From: Marinitoga lauensis
GTDB taxonomy: Bacteria; Thermotogota; Thermotogae; Petrotogales; Petrotogaceae
Assembly (NCBI RefSeq): GCF_004135675.1
Contig: NZ_QHLX01000005.1
Location: 186,001-250,000, forward strand
DNA length: 64,000 nt
Direction: 5' to 3'
This document shows, in pieces, positions 42,235 through 51,524 of the stretch; within the stretch, counting starts at the first letter, position 1, and each line of letters opens with the position of its first letter. The translations under genes and the position numbers were made by a program. The notes beneath the pieces were generated by a model, which did not search any database, was not told where the DNA came from, and saw only the letters and a program-made list of their open reading frames with translations.

Positions 42235-44094
42235 ATGAAAAAATTTTTTCTTTTTCTTTTATTAATGTTCTTTTTGTTTTCCTCTACATTTGCTGCTTTA
42301 ATGAAATCCATAGATGGAAATACTGTTAAAGTAGAGGTTATTGAAATTAAGGATGATAATGTTAAAGTGAAGGTGTTTAATCAAATATTAACTGTTCAAA
42401 AAGAAAATATAATGTATATTTCTTTTGATGAAAAAACTACAGCAGATTATGGAGTTATAGTAGATGATAAAATTTTTTCCGGAAAATTAACATCATATTC
42501 TTCTACAACTGCAAATATTCAGATGAATATTGGTGAATTTATTTTGAATGATGTTTCAAAATTAAAATTTGTAAATTTTTTGCATCCTGAAGTTCCAGAT
42601 ATTCAGTGGTTTAGAAAAGAACAACCTCAAAATTTTGATATAACTTTAGGAGATAATTATACTGAAATTAAAGGAAATATCTTTGAAGCTAAAGAAAATC
42701 AATTGTTTTTAAATATACCGATATTGGGTCAGGGAGTTTTAAATTTAAATGTTATAAAAAGTATATCTTATCCAAAATATGAATTTAAAGAACCATATGT
42801 ATTGAAATTATATAATGGATATGAATTTAAATATGTGAATTTCTTAAAAAAAGTAAATGATTATTATTTCTTTGATCTGGGATACGGTACTTTAAGTTTA
42901 TTAAATTCTTCTATTTTCGGTTTTTCAGGAGGTATGGAAAACCCTCAGGAAAAATATACATATTTTATTTTGAAAAACGGCATGAAATTCTTTGGAGATA
43001 TTACAGGTAGTGATGAAAATAATTTAAATGTAACCAGCATATTTGGAGAGCATAAAATTTCGAAAGATTCCATTTTAACTTTTGCAAAAATACCTACTGA
43101 TAAAATAATGCTTGTTGTATCGAAAGACGAAGTTATATACGGAGATTACAAGAAGGAAAATAGAAAAATTTCATTTAATCCATATAATAATGGAAAAATT
43201 GATATAATATTGATTAATTCAAGTAAGGAAAATGAGAGCATAGTTGCAACTCCATTAAAAAATTGGGAATTAAAAACGAATGTTGTTAATAAATCATTAG
43301 CTTTAAGCAATTATAATTTAATGGCATATGGAAATGATAAAATGGTCATAATAGTTTCTGTTGGTTCAAATGAAGGATTTGGAAGTTATAATCATGATAC
43401 CAAAGTTACTTCATTGGCATTTGATGATGAAAGTCAATTATTGTATTCTGGAGATGAAAAAGGTATTTTAAATGTTTATAATTTAATTACTAAAAAAGTG
43501 GATTACATGTTTGATTTTAAAAGTAAAATAACTTATTTGATTGCAAAGAATAAGGTTTTATATGTTGCACTTGAAAATGGAAAATTATACACAGTAACTG
43601 GAGTTGAAAGTAAAGAATTGGCCGATCTAAAAAAGGAAATAACAAAAGTTAGTGTGAATGATAGAGCAATTTATGTTTCTATGAAGGATGGTACAGTATC
43701 TAAAATTGACAAATTTAACGGAAAAAATATCTGGAATGTAAAATTCGATGGTTCTGTTACAGATATTTTATTATTAAAAAATGATAAATATTTAATAGCT
43801 TCTCAACTCAATGGTAAAATTTCAATCTTAAATATTGAAGATGGAAATATTTTAACTTCATTTCAATCATTTGAAGGTGTTTATAATATTTCACCTTCAT
43901 TGTTAAAGAAATATTTTATCGTATCAGGAAAGAAAGGAAAGGTTGAAATATGGAATAGCACTAATTTAAATAAAGTTTCAGAGTTTAATTTAGGAAATGA
44001 CATATCTTATGTATTGGTGGATAATACAGGAGATGTTATTTTCTTATTAAATAATAATTCTATAATATCAATGAAATTATTTGATTATAAGTAA
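42235..44094 (+). CDS. Secreted protein with C-terminal beta-propeller
   Basis: An exported protein of 619 residues, intact. The signal peptide is MKKFFLFLLLMFFLFSSTFA; the start is chosen for AAAGGAGG upstream. The N-terminal 380 residues hold several short beta modules, each with a pattern like DDNVKVKVFNQILTVQKENI or GDITGSDENNLNVTSIFGEHKI, perhaps SH3-like repeats. The C-terminal 240 residues are a WD40/PQQ-like propeller (FDDESQLLYSGDEKGILNVY, KFNGKNIWNVKFDGSVTD, ASQLNGKISILNIEDGNIL, SGKKGKVEIWN). Function unknown; likely protein binding in the periplasm or at the cell surface. Confidence 0.7.
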   Translation: MKKFFLFLLLMFFLFSSTFAALMKSIDGNTVKVEVIEIKDDNVKVKVFNQILTVQKENIMYISFDEKTTADYGVIVDDKIFSGKLTSYSSTTANIQMNIGEFILNDVSKLKFVNFLHPEVPDIQWFRKEQPQNFDITLGDNYTEIKGNIFEAKENQLFLNIPILGQGVLNLNVIKSISYPKYEFKEPYVLKLYNGYEFKYVNFLKKVNDYYFFDLGYGTLSLLNSSIFGFSGGMENPQEKYTYFILKNGMKFFGDITGSDENNLNVTSIFGEHKISKDSILTFAKIPTDKIMLVVSKDEVIYGDYKKENRKISFNPYNNGKIDIILINSSKENESIVATPLKNWELKTNVVNKSLALSNYNLMAYGNDKMVIIVSVGSNEGFGSYNHDTKVTSLAFDDESQLLYSGDEKGILNVYNLITKKVDYMFDFKSKITYLIAKNKVLYVALENGKLYTVTGVESKELADLKKEITKVSVNDRAIYVSMKDGTVSKIDKFNGKNIWNVKFDGSVTDILLLKNDKYLIASQLNGKISILNIEDGNILTSFQSFEGVYNISPSLLKKYFIVSGKKGKVEIWNSTNLNKVSEFNLGNDISYVLVDNTGDVIFLLNNNSIISMKLFDYK

Positions 44095-44120
44095 TAATTT
44101 TCCTCAAAATAATATATTCA

Positions 44121-44152
44121 AAATAGGGTTGTTCTTCTGAACAACCCTATTT
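44121..44152. terminator. Bidirectional terminator between the propeller gene and the feo operon
   Basis: A perfect 14-bp stem AAATAGGGTTGTTC/GAACAACCCTATTT with a TTCT loop, between two converging transcripts. It reaches into the last codons of the gene at 44147. Confidence 0.85.
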
Positions 44153-44518
44153 GTTTTCTCCTGTTTTTTTCAGATAATTTATTTCTTGAATAAGAATTAT
44201 CAACATTAACAAAGAGAAAAGATATATAAATATTTTAAATTCTGGGATATTCCCTTCACTGGTATAAACAGCCAGCCACCCAAAAAGATATTTTAAAAGT
44301 TCATATGCTCCTATTAATAATGAAACAATACCTCCTACAATAATATGTGCTGATTTATGATACCATATATTTTTTATATCTTCCCATAAACCGATAAAAG
44401 CTATAAGAGAAACAGTTATATAAGAAATAAAAATGAAACTGTCATATTTTATATTTAGAAATGCCATTAGTAATGATAAACTACCTATTAATATTAATAT
44501 TATTTTTTTATTTTTCAT
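44147..44518 (-). CDS. Small membrane protein downstream of feoB
   Basis: 123 residues with four predicted helices (ILILIGSLSLLMAFLNI, FISYITVSLIAFIGLW, HIIVGGIVSLLIGAYELL, FKIFIYLFSLLMLIIL). No family recognised. Its start overlaps the feoB stop by four bases, so it is made with the iron transporter and may act with it. Confidence 0.6.
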   Translation of the reverse strand: MKNKKIILILIGSLSLLMAFLNIKYDSFIFISYITVSLIAFIGLWEDIKNIWYHKSAHIIVGGIVSLLIGAYELLKYLFGWLAVYTSEGNIPEFKIFIYLFSLLMLIILIQEINYLKKTGENK

Positions 44519-46464
44519 AGGAAAATTCCTCCTATCAAGTAAACAAAATTAGCTATTAGATAAGCAATGGTCAATGTATAAAATAATTCAAAAAATAACC
44601 ATTTCCAGCTATTTGTTTCTTGCCTTATAACACTTAGAGTTGCAAAACATGGAATATAAGCTAAAACAAAAAATATTAGAGCTAAAGCAGATCTTTGAGT
44701 TAATATATCTTGCAATGCATATGTTATACCTTCCTGACCGACATTTAAAATAGTCATATAAGAAGAAGCAACTACTTCTTTTGCCACTGCACCAAAAATT
44801 AATGATATGTTTGTTTGCCAATTCCAACCAAGGTGAAGAGTTATAGGTTCAAAAAATTTACCAATATATGCTGCATAGGAATGTGAAATATCATTGTTGT
44901 TTGGGAAATATGATAATAACCATATGAATATAGTTGCTATTAAGATAATTCCTCCTGCTTTTTCAAGGAAATGTTTTCCTCTGTTCCAGGAATATAAAGC
45001 TAAATTTCTAAATGTTGGCATTCTAAAACGAGGTAATTCAATAGTAAATGGAACTTCTTCTCCTTTTATAAAAAATATTTGCAAAATTTTTGCTGATAAC
45101 AATACCAATAATATACTTGAAATATAGACAAATAATAAAATTGTTGCAGCATTTTTATCGAAAAAAGCACTAATTAAAATAATATAAACAGGCAAACGCG
45201 CTGAACATGATGCGAAAGGAATACTGAGTATTAAAGCCATTCTTTCTTTTTTATTTGCAATTGTCTTTGTTGACATAATTGCAGGAACACTACATCCAAA
45301 TCCCAGAATTATGGACATAAAAGATCTTCCACTGAGACCAAACTTTCTCACCAGTTTATCAACCAAAAAAGCAGCACGAGGTAAATAGCCAGATTCTTCT
45401 AAAAATCCCATGAAAAAGAATAAAACAAATAATTGGGGTATAAAAATTAAAACTCCACCCACTCCACCTATAATTCCATCAACAATTAATGAGTTTAACC
45501 ATGGAATGGGGATTTTCCCATTGAAAAAATTTCCTAAATAATTAAATCCTATATCTATAAGATCAGATAAAGGGCTTGCTATATTAAAAGTTAATGAAAA
45601 CACAAAGTATAGGGCTACGACATAAATTAACAATCCTAACACTTTGTGAGTCATAACATGATCTAAGATATCTCTCATAGCCCAACTTCTGCCTTTTTCT
45701 ATTACAGAGCTTTTAATAATTGAAGAAATGAAAGAAAATTTCCAATTCATAAACTCTGATTTTAATTTATTAATATCAAATTGTGAATTAATATCTTCAA
45801 TTAATGTTTCTGGATAGTGAAAATTTTTACTTCCAAATTCCAAATAATAAAGAGCTAACCATCTTTTATCATAAGATTTTAAAAAATCATATTCTTCAAG
45901 CTTATTAGAAAAATGTTCTATAAAAGAATTTATTGACTCAGTATATATAAAATTTCTTACAGGTATACTTTTCTTTTCTGCTACTTTATGTATGGATTCT
46001 AATAAAATGTCAATACCTATTAATTTTTTAGCAGAAGTTAAGACAACAGGAATATTTAATGTTTTTGATATAAAAGATGGATTTATTATTTTTCCTTTTG
46101 ATTGTGCCTCATCAATAGAGTTAATTGCTAAAACAGCAGGCAAATTCATTTCTAAGATTTGCATTAAAAGGTACATTGATCTTTCTAAATTTAAAGAATC
46201 AGCAACAACTACAACTGCATCAGGCGACTCATTTATTAAGTAGTCTCTAGCTACCTTTTCATCATCACTTTGAGCAGATAGTGTATATATACCAGGTAAA
46301 TCTACTAACTTGAAGTGGTGTCCTTTATATTTAAAAGATCCAACTTTTTTTTCTACAGTAACACCTGGCCAGTTAGCTATATATTGCCTACTTCCTGTTA
46401 TTATATTAAATATAGACGTTTTACCAACATTAGGATTTCCAATTATGGCAATTTCAAAAGTCAT
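44515..46464 (-). CDS. feoB: Ferrous iron transport protein B
   Basis: A GTP-gated Fe2+ importer of 649 residues, intact. The N-terminal G domain has G1 IGNPNVGKTS, G3 KLVDLPGIYTLS and G4 AINSIDEAQ. The membrane part from about residue 275 contains the two gate motifs, LFFFMGFLEESGYLPRAAF with GFGCSVPAIM, and FASCSARLPVY with GAVAKEVVAS. The C-terminal Cys-rich tail seen in proteobacteria is absent; the small Cys-rich gene upstream may take that role. Operon order is feoA, feoC-like, feoB, small membrane protein. Confidence 0.95.
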   Translation of the reverse strand: MTFEIAIIGNPNVGKTSIFNIITGSRQYIANWPGVTVEKKVGSFKYKGHHFKLVDLPGIYTLSAQSDDEKVARDYLINESPDAVVVVADSLNLERSMYLLMQILEMNLPAVLAINSIDEAQSKGKIINPSFISKTLNIPVVLTSAKKLIGIDILLESIHKVAEKKSIPVRNFIYTESINSFIEHFSNKLEEYDFLKSYDKRWLALYYLEFGSKNFHYPETLIEDINSQFDINKLKSEFMNWKFSFISSIIKSSVIEKGRSWAMRDILDHVMTHKVLGLLIYVVALYFVFSLTFNIASPLSDLIDIGFNYLGNFFNGKIPIPWLNSLIVDGIIGGVGGVLIFIPQLFVLFFFMGFLEESGYLPRAAFLVDKLVRKFGLSGRSFMSIILGFGCSVPAIMSTKTIANKKERMALILSIPFASCSARLPVYIILISAFFDKNAATILLFVYISSILLVLLSAKILQIFFIKGEEVPFTIELPRFRMPTFRNLALYSWNRGKHFLEKAGGIILIATIFIWLLSYFPNNNDISHSYAAYIGKFFEPITLHLGWNWQTNISLIFGAVAKEVVASSYMTILNVGQEGITYALQDILTQRSALALIFFVLAYIPCFATLSVIRQETNSWKWLFFELFYTLTIAYLIANFVYLIGGIFL

Positions 46465-46467
46465 AAA

Positions 46468-46686
46468 TCACCCTCCACATCTTTTTTTATTACAGTAATT
46501 TTTTATAGGACAATCACTACATTTTAAGTTTAATGAATCAAAACTGTTGATCTTTATGCCTTTGGAAATCAAAAATGGAAACACAATATTCCACTCTTGA
46601 TCAGTTAGGTTAAATTTTCTCTTTATATCATCCGTAGAGAGAGATTCTTTCCTATTTTCAAGATAGCTTAAAATATGGTCTATCAT
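46468..46686 (-). CDS. FeoC-like small Cys-rich winged-helix protein
   Basis: 72 residues. The N-terminal half is a short winged helix (HILSYLENRKESLSTDDIKR, LTDQEWNIVFPFLISKG). The C-terminus carries four Cys, CSDCPIKNYCNKKRC, as in FeoC proteins that bind an iron-sulphur cluster or iron. It sits between feoA and feoB. The name rests on size, Cys spacing and position. Confidence 0.7.
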   Translation of the reverse strand: MIDHILSYLENRKESLSTDDIKRKFNLTDQEWNIVFPFLISKGIKINSFDSLNLKCSDCPIKNYCNKKRCGG

Positions 46687-46696
46687 AACATCACCA

Positions 46697-47155
46697 CTAT
46701 TTATTTAATTTTTTTACAAGGATCTTTTTTGATCTTCCTTTCCCGAAGGTTATCGTTTTATTGTTTACTTTTAAAGAAACTTTTCCAAAATGATTGTTTA
46801 TTACATTTATTATAGAGCCATTTACTATATTCAAATTTTCTAATTCTTTTCTAAAAAATAAACCACCTTTGATTAAAAAAATTTTGTAAACACCAGGTGT
46901 GCTTTCTTCTAAAGAAAGAATTTCTTCTGTAACATCAACAAAAATTTTTTCTGCTTCATTTTTTCTTATCATAATTTTATTATCCTCTATTTTAAAAACC
47001 ATTGGATCACCAAATGGAGATTCGTGAACATAAGTAATTTTTTTCCCAGGTATTATTCCCATTGCGATAAATCTTTCCTTAATAGATTCTTCAAATTCTA
47101 ATCTGATAATTATTCCATTCATTCCAATCTTTAAACTACTTAACGGTATTATCAC
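46697..47155 (-). CDS. feoA: Tandem FeoA-domain protein
   Basis: 152 residues, twice the usual FeoA length. Residues 1-75 form a standard FeoA SH3-like domain (PLSSLKIGMNGIIIRLE, ERFIAMGIIPGKKIT, VHESPFGDPMVFKIEDNKIMIR). Residues 78-150 repeat the layout in diverged form (LIKGGLFFRKELENLNIVNG, NHFGKVSLKVNNKTITFGKG). The start is GTG at 47155 behind GGAGGAGG; the ATG nearby is out of frame. First gene of the feo operon. The second half may be a built-in partner domain. Confidence 0.8.
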   Translation of the reverse strand: MIIPLSSLKIGMNGIIIRLEFEESIKERFIAMGIIPGKKITYVHESPFGDPMVFKIEDNKIMIRKNEAEKIFVDVTEEILSLEESTPGVYKIFLIKGGLFFRKELENLNIVNGSIINVINNHFGKVSLKVNNKTITFGKGRSKKILVKKLNK

Positions 47156-47343
47156 GACATTCCTCCTCCTGAAACAAGTGATATTTTTCGTTTATATTAT
47201 ATACGAATTCTGTTAAAAAAGGTCGGATTATAATGAAATTTAAGATTACTTTCATTTATTTCAGAATATAAAATTAAAATAATATACAAAAAATTTAACT
47301 TAATAAAAACAATAACAAACCTAATTCTTTTTAAAAATAATAA

Positions 47344-47637
47344 TTATAATGTTTTATTTATATATTCAATTACTTCTTCTAATTCTTTAATTTTAGTTTC
47401 TATTTCATCAGGTTCTTTAGAATAAGCAGCTGACCTAACACAGGTTTCGAGATGTTCTTTTAGTATTTGTGAGTTTGCTTTTTTAAGTAATGAAATTGAA
47501 GCCAAAATCTGCTTTGATATATCTATACAATATCTATTATCTTCAATCATTTTTATAACAGCTTCCACCTGGCCTCGTGCGGTTTTTAATACGTTTAATG
47601 ATTTTTTATGTTTCATATGATGTGTATGCTTTTCCAT
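47344..47637 (-). CDS. CsoR/FrmR family metal- or formaldehyde-responsive repressor
   Basis: A small all-helical DNA-binding repressor of 97 residues, intact. GQVEAVIKMIEDNRYCIDIS holds the first Cys, and LKEHLETCV holds the His and second Cys, so the C-H-C copper-site pattern of CsoR is present. The His-rich N-terminus (MEKHTHHMKHKK) is unusual and could bind metal as well. It lies upstream of the feo operon on the same strand, separated by about 190 bases, and may or may not control it. Confidence 0.82.
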   Translation of the reverse strand: MEKHTHHMKHKKSLNVLKTARGQVEAVIKMIEDNRYCIDISKQILASISLLKKANSQILKEHLETCVRSAAYSKEPDEIETKIKELEEVIEYINKTL

Positions 47638-47707
47638 TCTTATCCCTCCATATTCTGTTTTAAATATATTTAATAATATTATATACTATTTTTATTTATT
47701 TTGTGTG

Positions 47708-47735
47708 TTGCCAAATAAAAATTTTGTGGTATGAT
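47708..47735 (+). promoter_or_regulatory. Promoter of the O-antigen ligase-like gene
   Basis: TTGCCA (47708-47713), 16-base spacer, TATGAT (47730-47735), 33 bases before the start codon. Confidence 0.65.
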
Positions 47736-47767
47736 ATTATAGAAAGAAAAAAAGAGGGAGGTCTATT

Positions 47768-50399
47768 ATGAAAGAATTATTGAAATACCCAAAAGACATA
47801 CTAATAACGGGTATCTTTTTTTTGTTATTGCCTTTTTTAATGGTTCCTGGTTGGGTGTATGAATATTCTACTCAAAAACACCTTGTATTTTCAATATTTT
47901 ATACTATTATGTTTTTCTATTATTTTTATAAGCTGCAGAAAGAAAAATATGAAATTAAATATTCTTTAAATCATATCTATTTTTCTTTATTTGGATTGGC
48001 TACAGTAATTTCATTGATTAGTGTTATTATACAAAATAAATATTATTTTAGATATTCTTTTGAAGTTTCTTTTTATACGTTAATGATTGTTTTTGTCTCG
48101 TATATATTGACCAACCGATTTGGAAAAAAATTTGAGTATATTGAAACAGCATTATTTATATTTTTGATAACTGGTTTTATTATAGGGCTTGATGGCCTTT
48201 TGAATAAATTTTATGGTTATGATTTCTTTTTTGGAAAATACGGAGATCCCTCACAACGAATCACTTTAAGGACTACTATTGGCAATCCTAATTTTGTTTC
48301 AGATTATATGGGACAAATGATACCTATTGGTATTTATTTTGCATTATCAAAAAGATCAAATATTTATAAAAGAATTTTTTCTATTATAAGTATATTTGTT
48401 ATGTTTTGGGTTTTATTATTTGCACAAACTCGATCAATTTATCTTTCATTCTTTCTGGGAATGGGGATATTTACAATTTTTTTCATATTGAGTATATTAA
48501 AAAATAAAGATGTTGAGAAGAAAAATTACATAAAATCAAAAAAATTTATTATTCCTTTGATTTTAATAGTTTTAATAATTTCTTTTTTATTGATAATGTT
48601 TAATATACCTTCTCCTTTTAATAAAGAAGGGGAAGTTGTAGCTTCAAAAAGATTTGAAGCAATTTCATCTGTTTCTTCATGGGATGAGAGAACTTTATCA
48701 TGGTTAGCTGCTGTTGAACAATGGAAAGATAAAAACCATATTGAAAATAGATTTATTGGTGGTGGTATCGCAACATATCCAGTTTATGCCGTTAGATATA
48801 TGGCAGATATTCAGGCAGAAAATCCAGCTAAATTTTATTATGCCTGGAATAATTTTAAAAGAGCACATAATGATTATTTGCAAATCCTTGGTGAAACAGG
48901 ATTGTTTGGATTTATATCTATTATATTGTTATTATTTGGGTTAATATTTGTTTTTTTAATGAGAGTATTTAAAATAAAAGATTTTGATAAAATTTTGATG
49001 TTTAATTTATTTGCCTGGAGTCTGACGATTGTTACGGTTCATTCATTTACTGAATTTCCCATGCATTTACACCCCAATATAATGTCTGCTTTATTTATTA
49101 TTTCTATAGCCCTATCAGAACAATTTGGTGAAACAAGAAAAATTAATATTGAGAGAAAGAAATTGAAAACTATTTTTTTAGTATTTATTATAATTGGAAT
49201 TGTTGTTTCTTATTTAAAAATTCAATCAACAGCTGCAGAAGTGTTTTTTAAAATTGGAAATACCGAATACATGAAAATAGATGCATATGAAAATGTTGTA
49301 AAAAACCAAATTCCTAAAATTATAAATCAAATTGATGAAAAAATAAGAGAATATAAAAACTATAAAGTAACAAGTCCGCTTGAATTACAAAAAATATCTG
49401 CAGAAATAAAAAATTTAGAAGATCAAAAACAAAAATATTTAACAGCAAAAACTGAATATGAGAATAAAGCATTTAATTCTTATAAAAAAGCAAAGGAATA
49501 TTTCTTAAAATCATTGAAAGCCAATTCAGCATTTGGTAAATCAGGATTTTATTTAGCACAATTGTTAGCTAAAACTCCATATAGGTTAATGGAGTTAGAT
49601 TATAATAATCTTGAAAAATATATGAATATGGAAACACCAGAATATGCATTTATGTTAGATAAATTTAATGGTGCAATAGATTTAATGCCTTTTAATAGGT
49701 ATCAAATAAGGGATACAATAAAGGATCTATATGAATTATTAAAAAATGAAGATAATACACAATTATTGCAGGCATTGGCTTATATTCAGACTATTCAGGA
49801 TGAAATAGATCAGTTAGAAAGCAATTACACATCATTTAATGAAAAAAATGCTTATAGATTAATTGCCAAGCTAAATGTTCTTATATTCCAGAATTTGTTG
49901 AATATTGAAAGATACTATACTTCAAACGAAAAAGTTGTTAAAGAAATAGATAAATTGAAGAAAAAATATTATGAAGATTTTGTCCATTGGTATAACAAAA
50001 CTATAGAAATTTTACCGGGAGGATGGAATAGATTTCCTGAATGGGAAGATGTTTATACAGAGTACATGAAAATAATGTTTAATTTTAATCAATATCTTGG
50101 ATATGAAAAAACAATTGATAATATTATAGATATATCAAAAAAGAAAGTAAAGCAAATTATTATATGGCAAAAAAATTCAGGGGATTCCTGATGCATCGTT
50201 TGATTTTTTTGAAAATGTATATTTTCATTTAAAATCGATAAATAAAAATGAATTAGCTATTAATTTATCAAATTCTGTTGTTGAAAATTATAAAAAAGTA
50301 TATGAATTCTATATAAATTATTTAAAAAAATATCCAAATTATAAATATAAAAAAAGAGTAGAGAATTTTATAAGAATATATGAATTTTTAAGAAAATGA
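47768..50399 (+). CDS. Wzy_C/O-antigen ligase family membrane protein with long C-terminal domain
   Basis: About 877 residues. The first 450 hold about 12 helices and Wzy_C (O-antigen ligase/polymerase) features: LRTTIGNPNFVSDYMGQMIP, LFAQTRSIYLSFFLGMG, and HNDYLQILGETGLFGFISII with the following HSFTEFPMHLHPN. Residues 470 on are extracytoplasmic, helical and TPR/coiled-coil-like (LQKISAEIKNLEDQKQKYL, SYKKAKEYFLKSLKANSAFG). A slip near 50185 removes the last 70 residues; the restored stop overlaps the next gene. Likely joins or polymerises surface polysaccharide or glycosylates proteins; this fits the epimerase and Wzi-like genes about 10 kb on. Confidence 0.75.
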
Positions 50400-50650
50400 G
50401 AATAGCTATTTATTTATTAATAATTATTATAGTTTTGAACTCTATAACTTTTTATTTTTACTTAAAAGTAAAAAATATGGAGTCTATAGAATCTAAGTAT
50501 TCTATGTTTGATGTATATATGAAAACAAGATTTTATGATAAGATTATTATCTTTATGAGCAACCATTCAGATATACAGGAAATAAAATTAAATGGATTAG
50601 TTTTTAAAAGAGAAGGCAATAATATCATAGTTGAGGAGGAAATAAAATGA
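50396..50650 (+). CDS. Small single-pass membrane protein
   Basis: 84 residues, one N-terminal helix (IAIYLLIIIIVLNSITFYFYL) then a short extracytoplasmic or cytoplasmic tail. No family recognised. The start overlaps the stop of the ligase-like gene and its stop overlaps degV, so it is a translated member of the operon. Confidence 0.6.
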   Translation: MRIAIYLLIIIIVLNSITFYFYLKVKNMESIESKYSMFDVYMKTRFYDKIIIFMSNHSDIQEIKLNGLVFKREGNNIIVEEEIK

Positions 50651-51524
50651 AAAGAGCAATTATAATAGATTCTGGTTGTTCTCCAACAGATGATTGGATA
50701 AAGAAATATAATTTAAATTTTATGGGGATGAAGGTTTATGTTGATGGCAAAGAATATACAGATGGAATAGATTTGAATCATGAAAAATTTTATGGATTAG
50801 TAAAAAATGCAGATGAAATTCACACAGCACAACCTTCTTTAAAAGAGTTAATGAATATGTATGAAAGTTTAAAAGAAGAAGGTTTTGATGAAATTATTGA
50901 TATTCATTTTTCATCGAAAATGTCAGGATTGTATAATACTGCACAAATGGCAAGAAATATGTTGAATAATATTAATGTTAAGATTATAGATACAAAGATG
51001 GTATCTATAGGTGCTTCACTTGTTTCAAGAAGAATTGTGGAATTATTAATAGATGAAAATAGAGAATTTGAAGAAATAGAAGGCTTAGTTCCGAAAATTA
51101 TTAATAATACATTTATGGAATTTTCTGTGCCTACATTAAAATATCTTGTAAAAAACGGAAGAATAGGAAAGGCAGCTGGAATGGCTGGAACTTTATTAAA
51201 AATAATTCCTGTTTTAACAGTGGAAGATGGTGAAATAACTCCTTTAGTTAAGGTTAGAGGAATAAATAAAGCATTTAAAGTAATGGCAGATAATGCATTT
51301 GAATTTATAAAAGATAAACCTCATAATATAAAAATATATAAAGTTCATGGTTTTGATTCAAATAAAGAACATGAGGATAAAGTTTTTAATCTTTTTATGG
51401 AAAATTTGAAAAATTAAATTATAATTATGAATTAATAGAAGGCAGAATATGGCCTACTGTTGCATGTCATAGTGGGCCTGAAGTTTTTGGGCTTGCTGTA
51501 TATGGGGAGGTAAATCCGTTATAA
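50647..51524 (+). CDS. DegV family fatty-acid-binding protein
   Basis: About 292 residues. DegV-family (EDD fold) proteins bind fatty acids and can serve fatty acid kinase (FakB role). It has AIIIDSGCSPTDD at the start, EIHTAQPSLKELM (fatty-acid headgroup site), DIHFSSKMSGLYNTAQ and PTLKYLVKNGRIGKAAGMAG. A slip near 51410 hides the end; the next frame supplies RIWPTVACHSGPEVFGLAVYG, typical of the family. No FakA gene is nearby. Confidence 0.85.
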
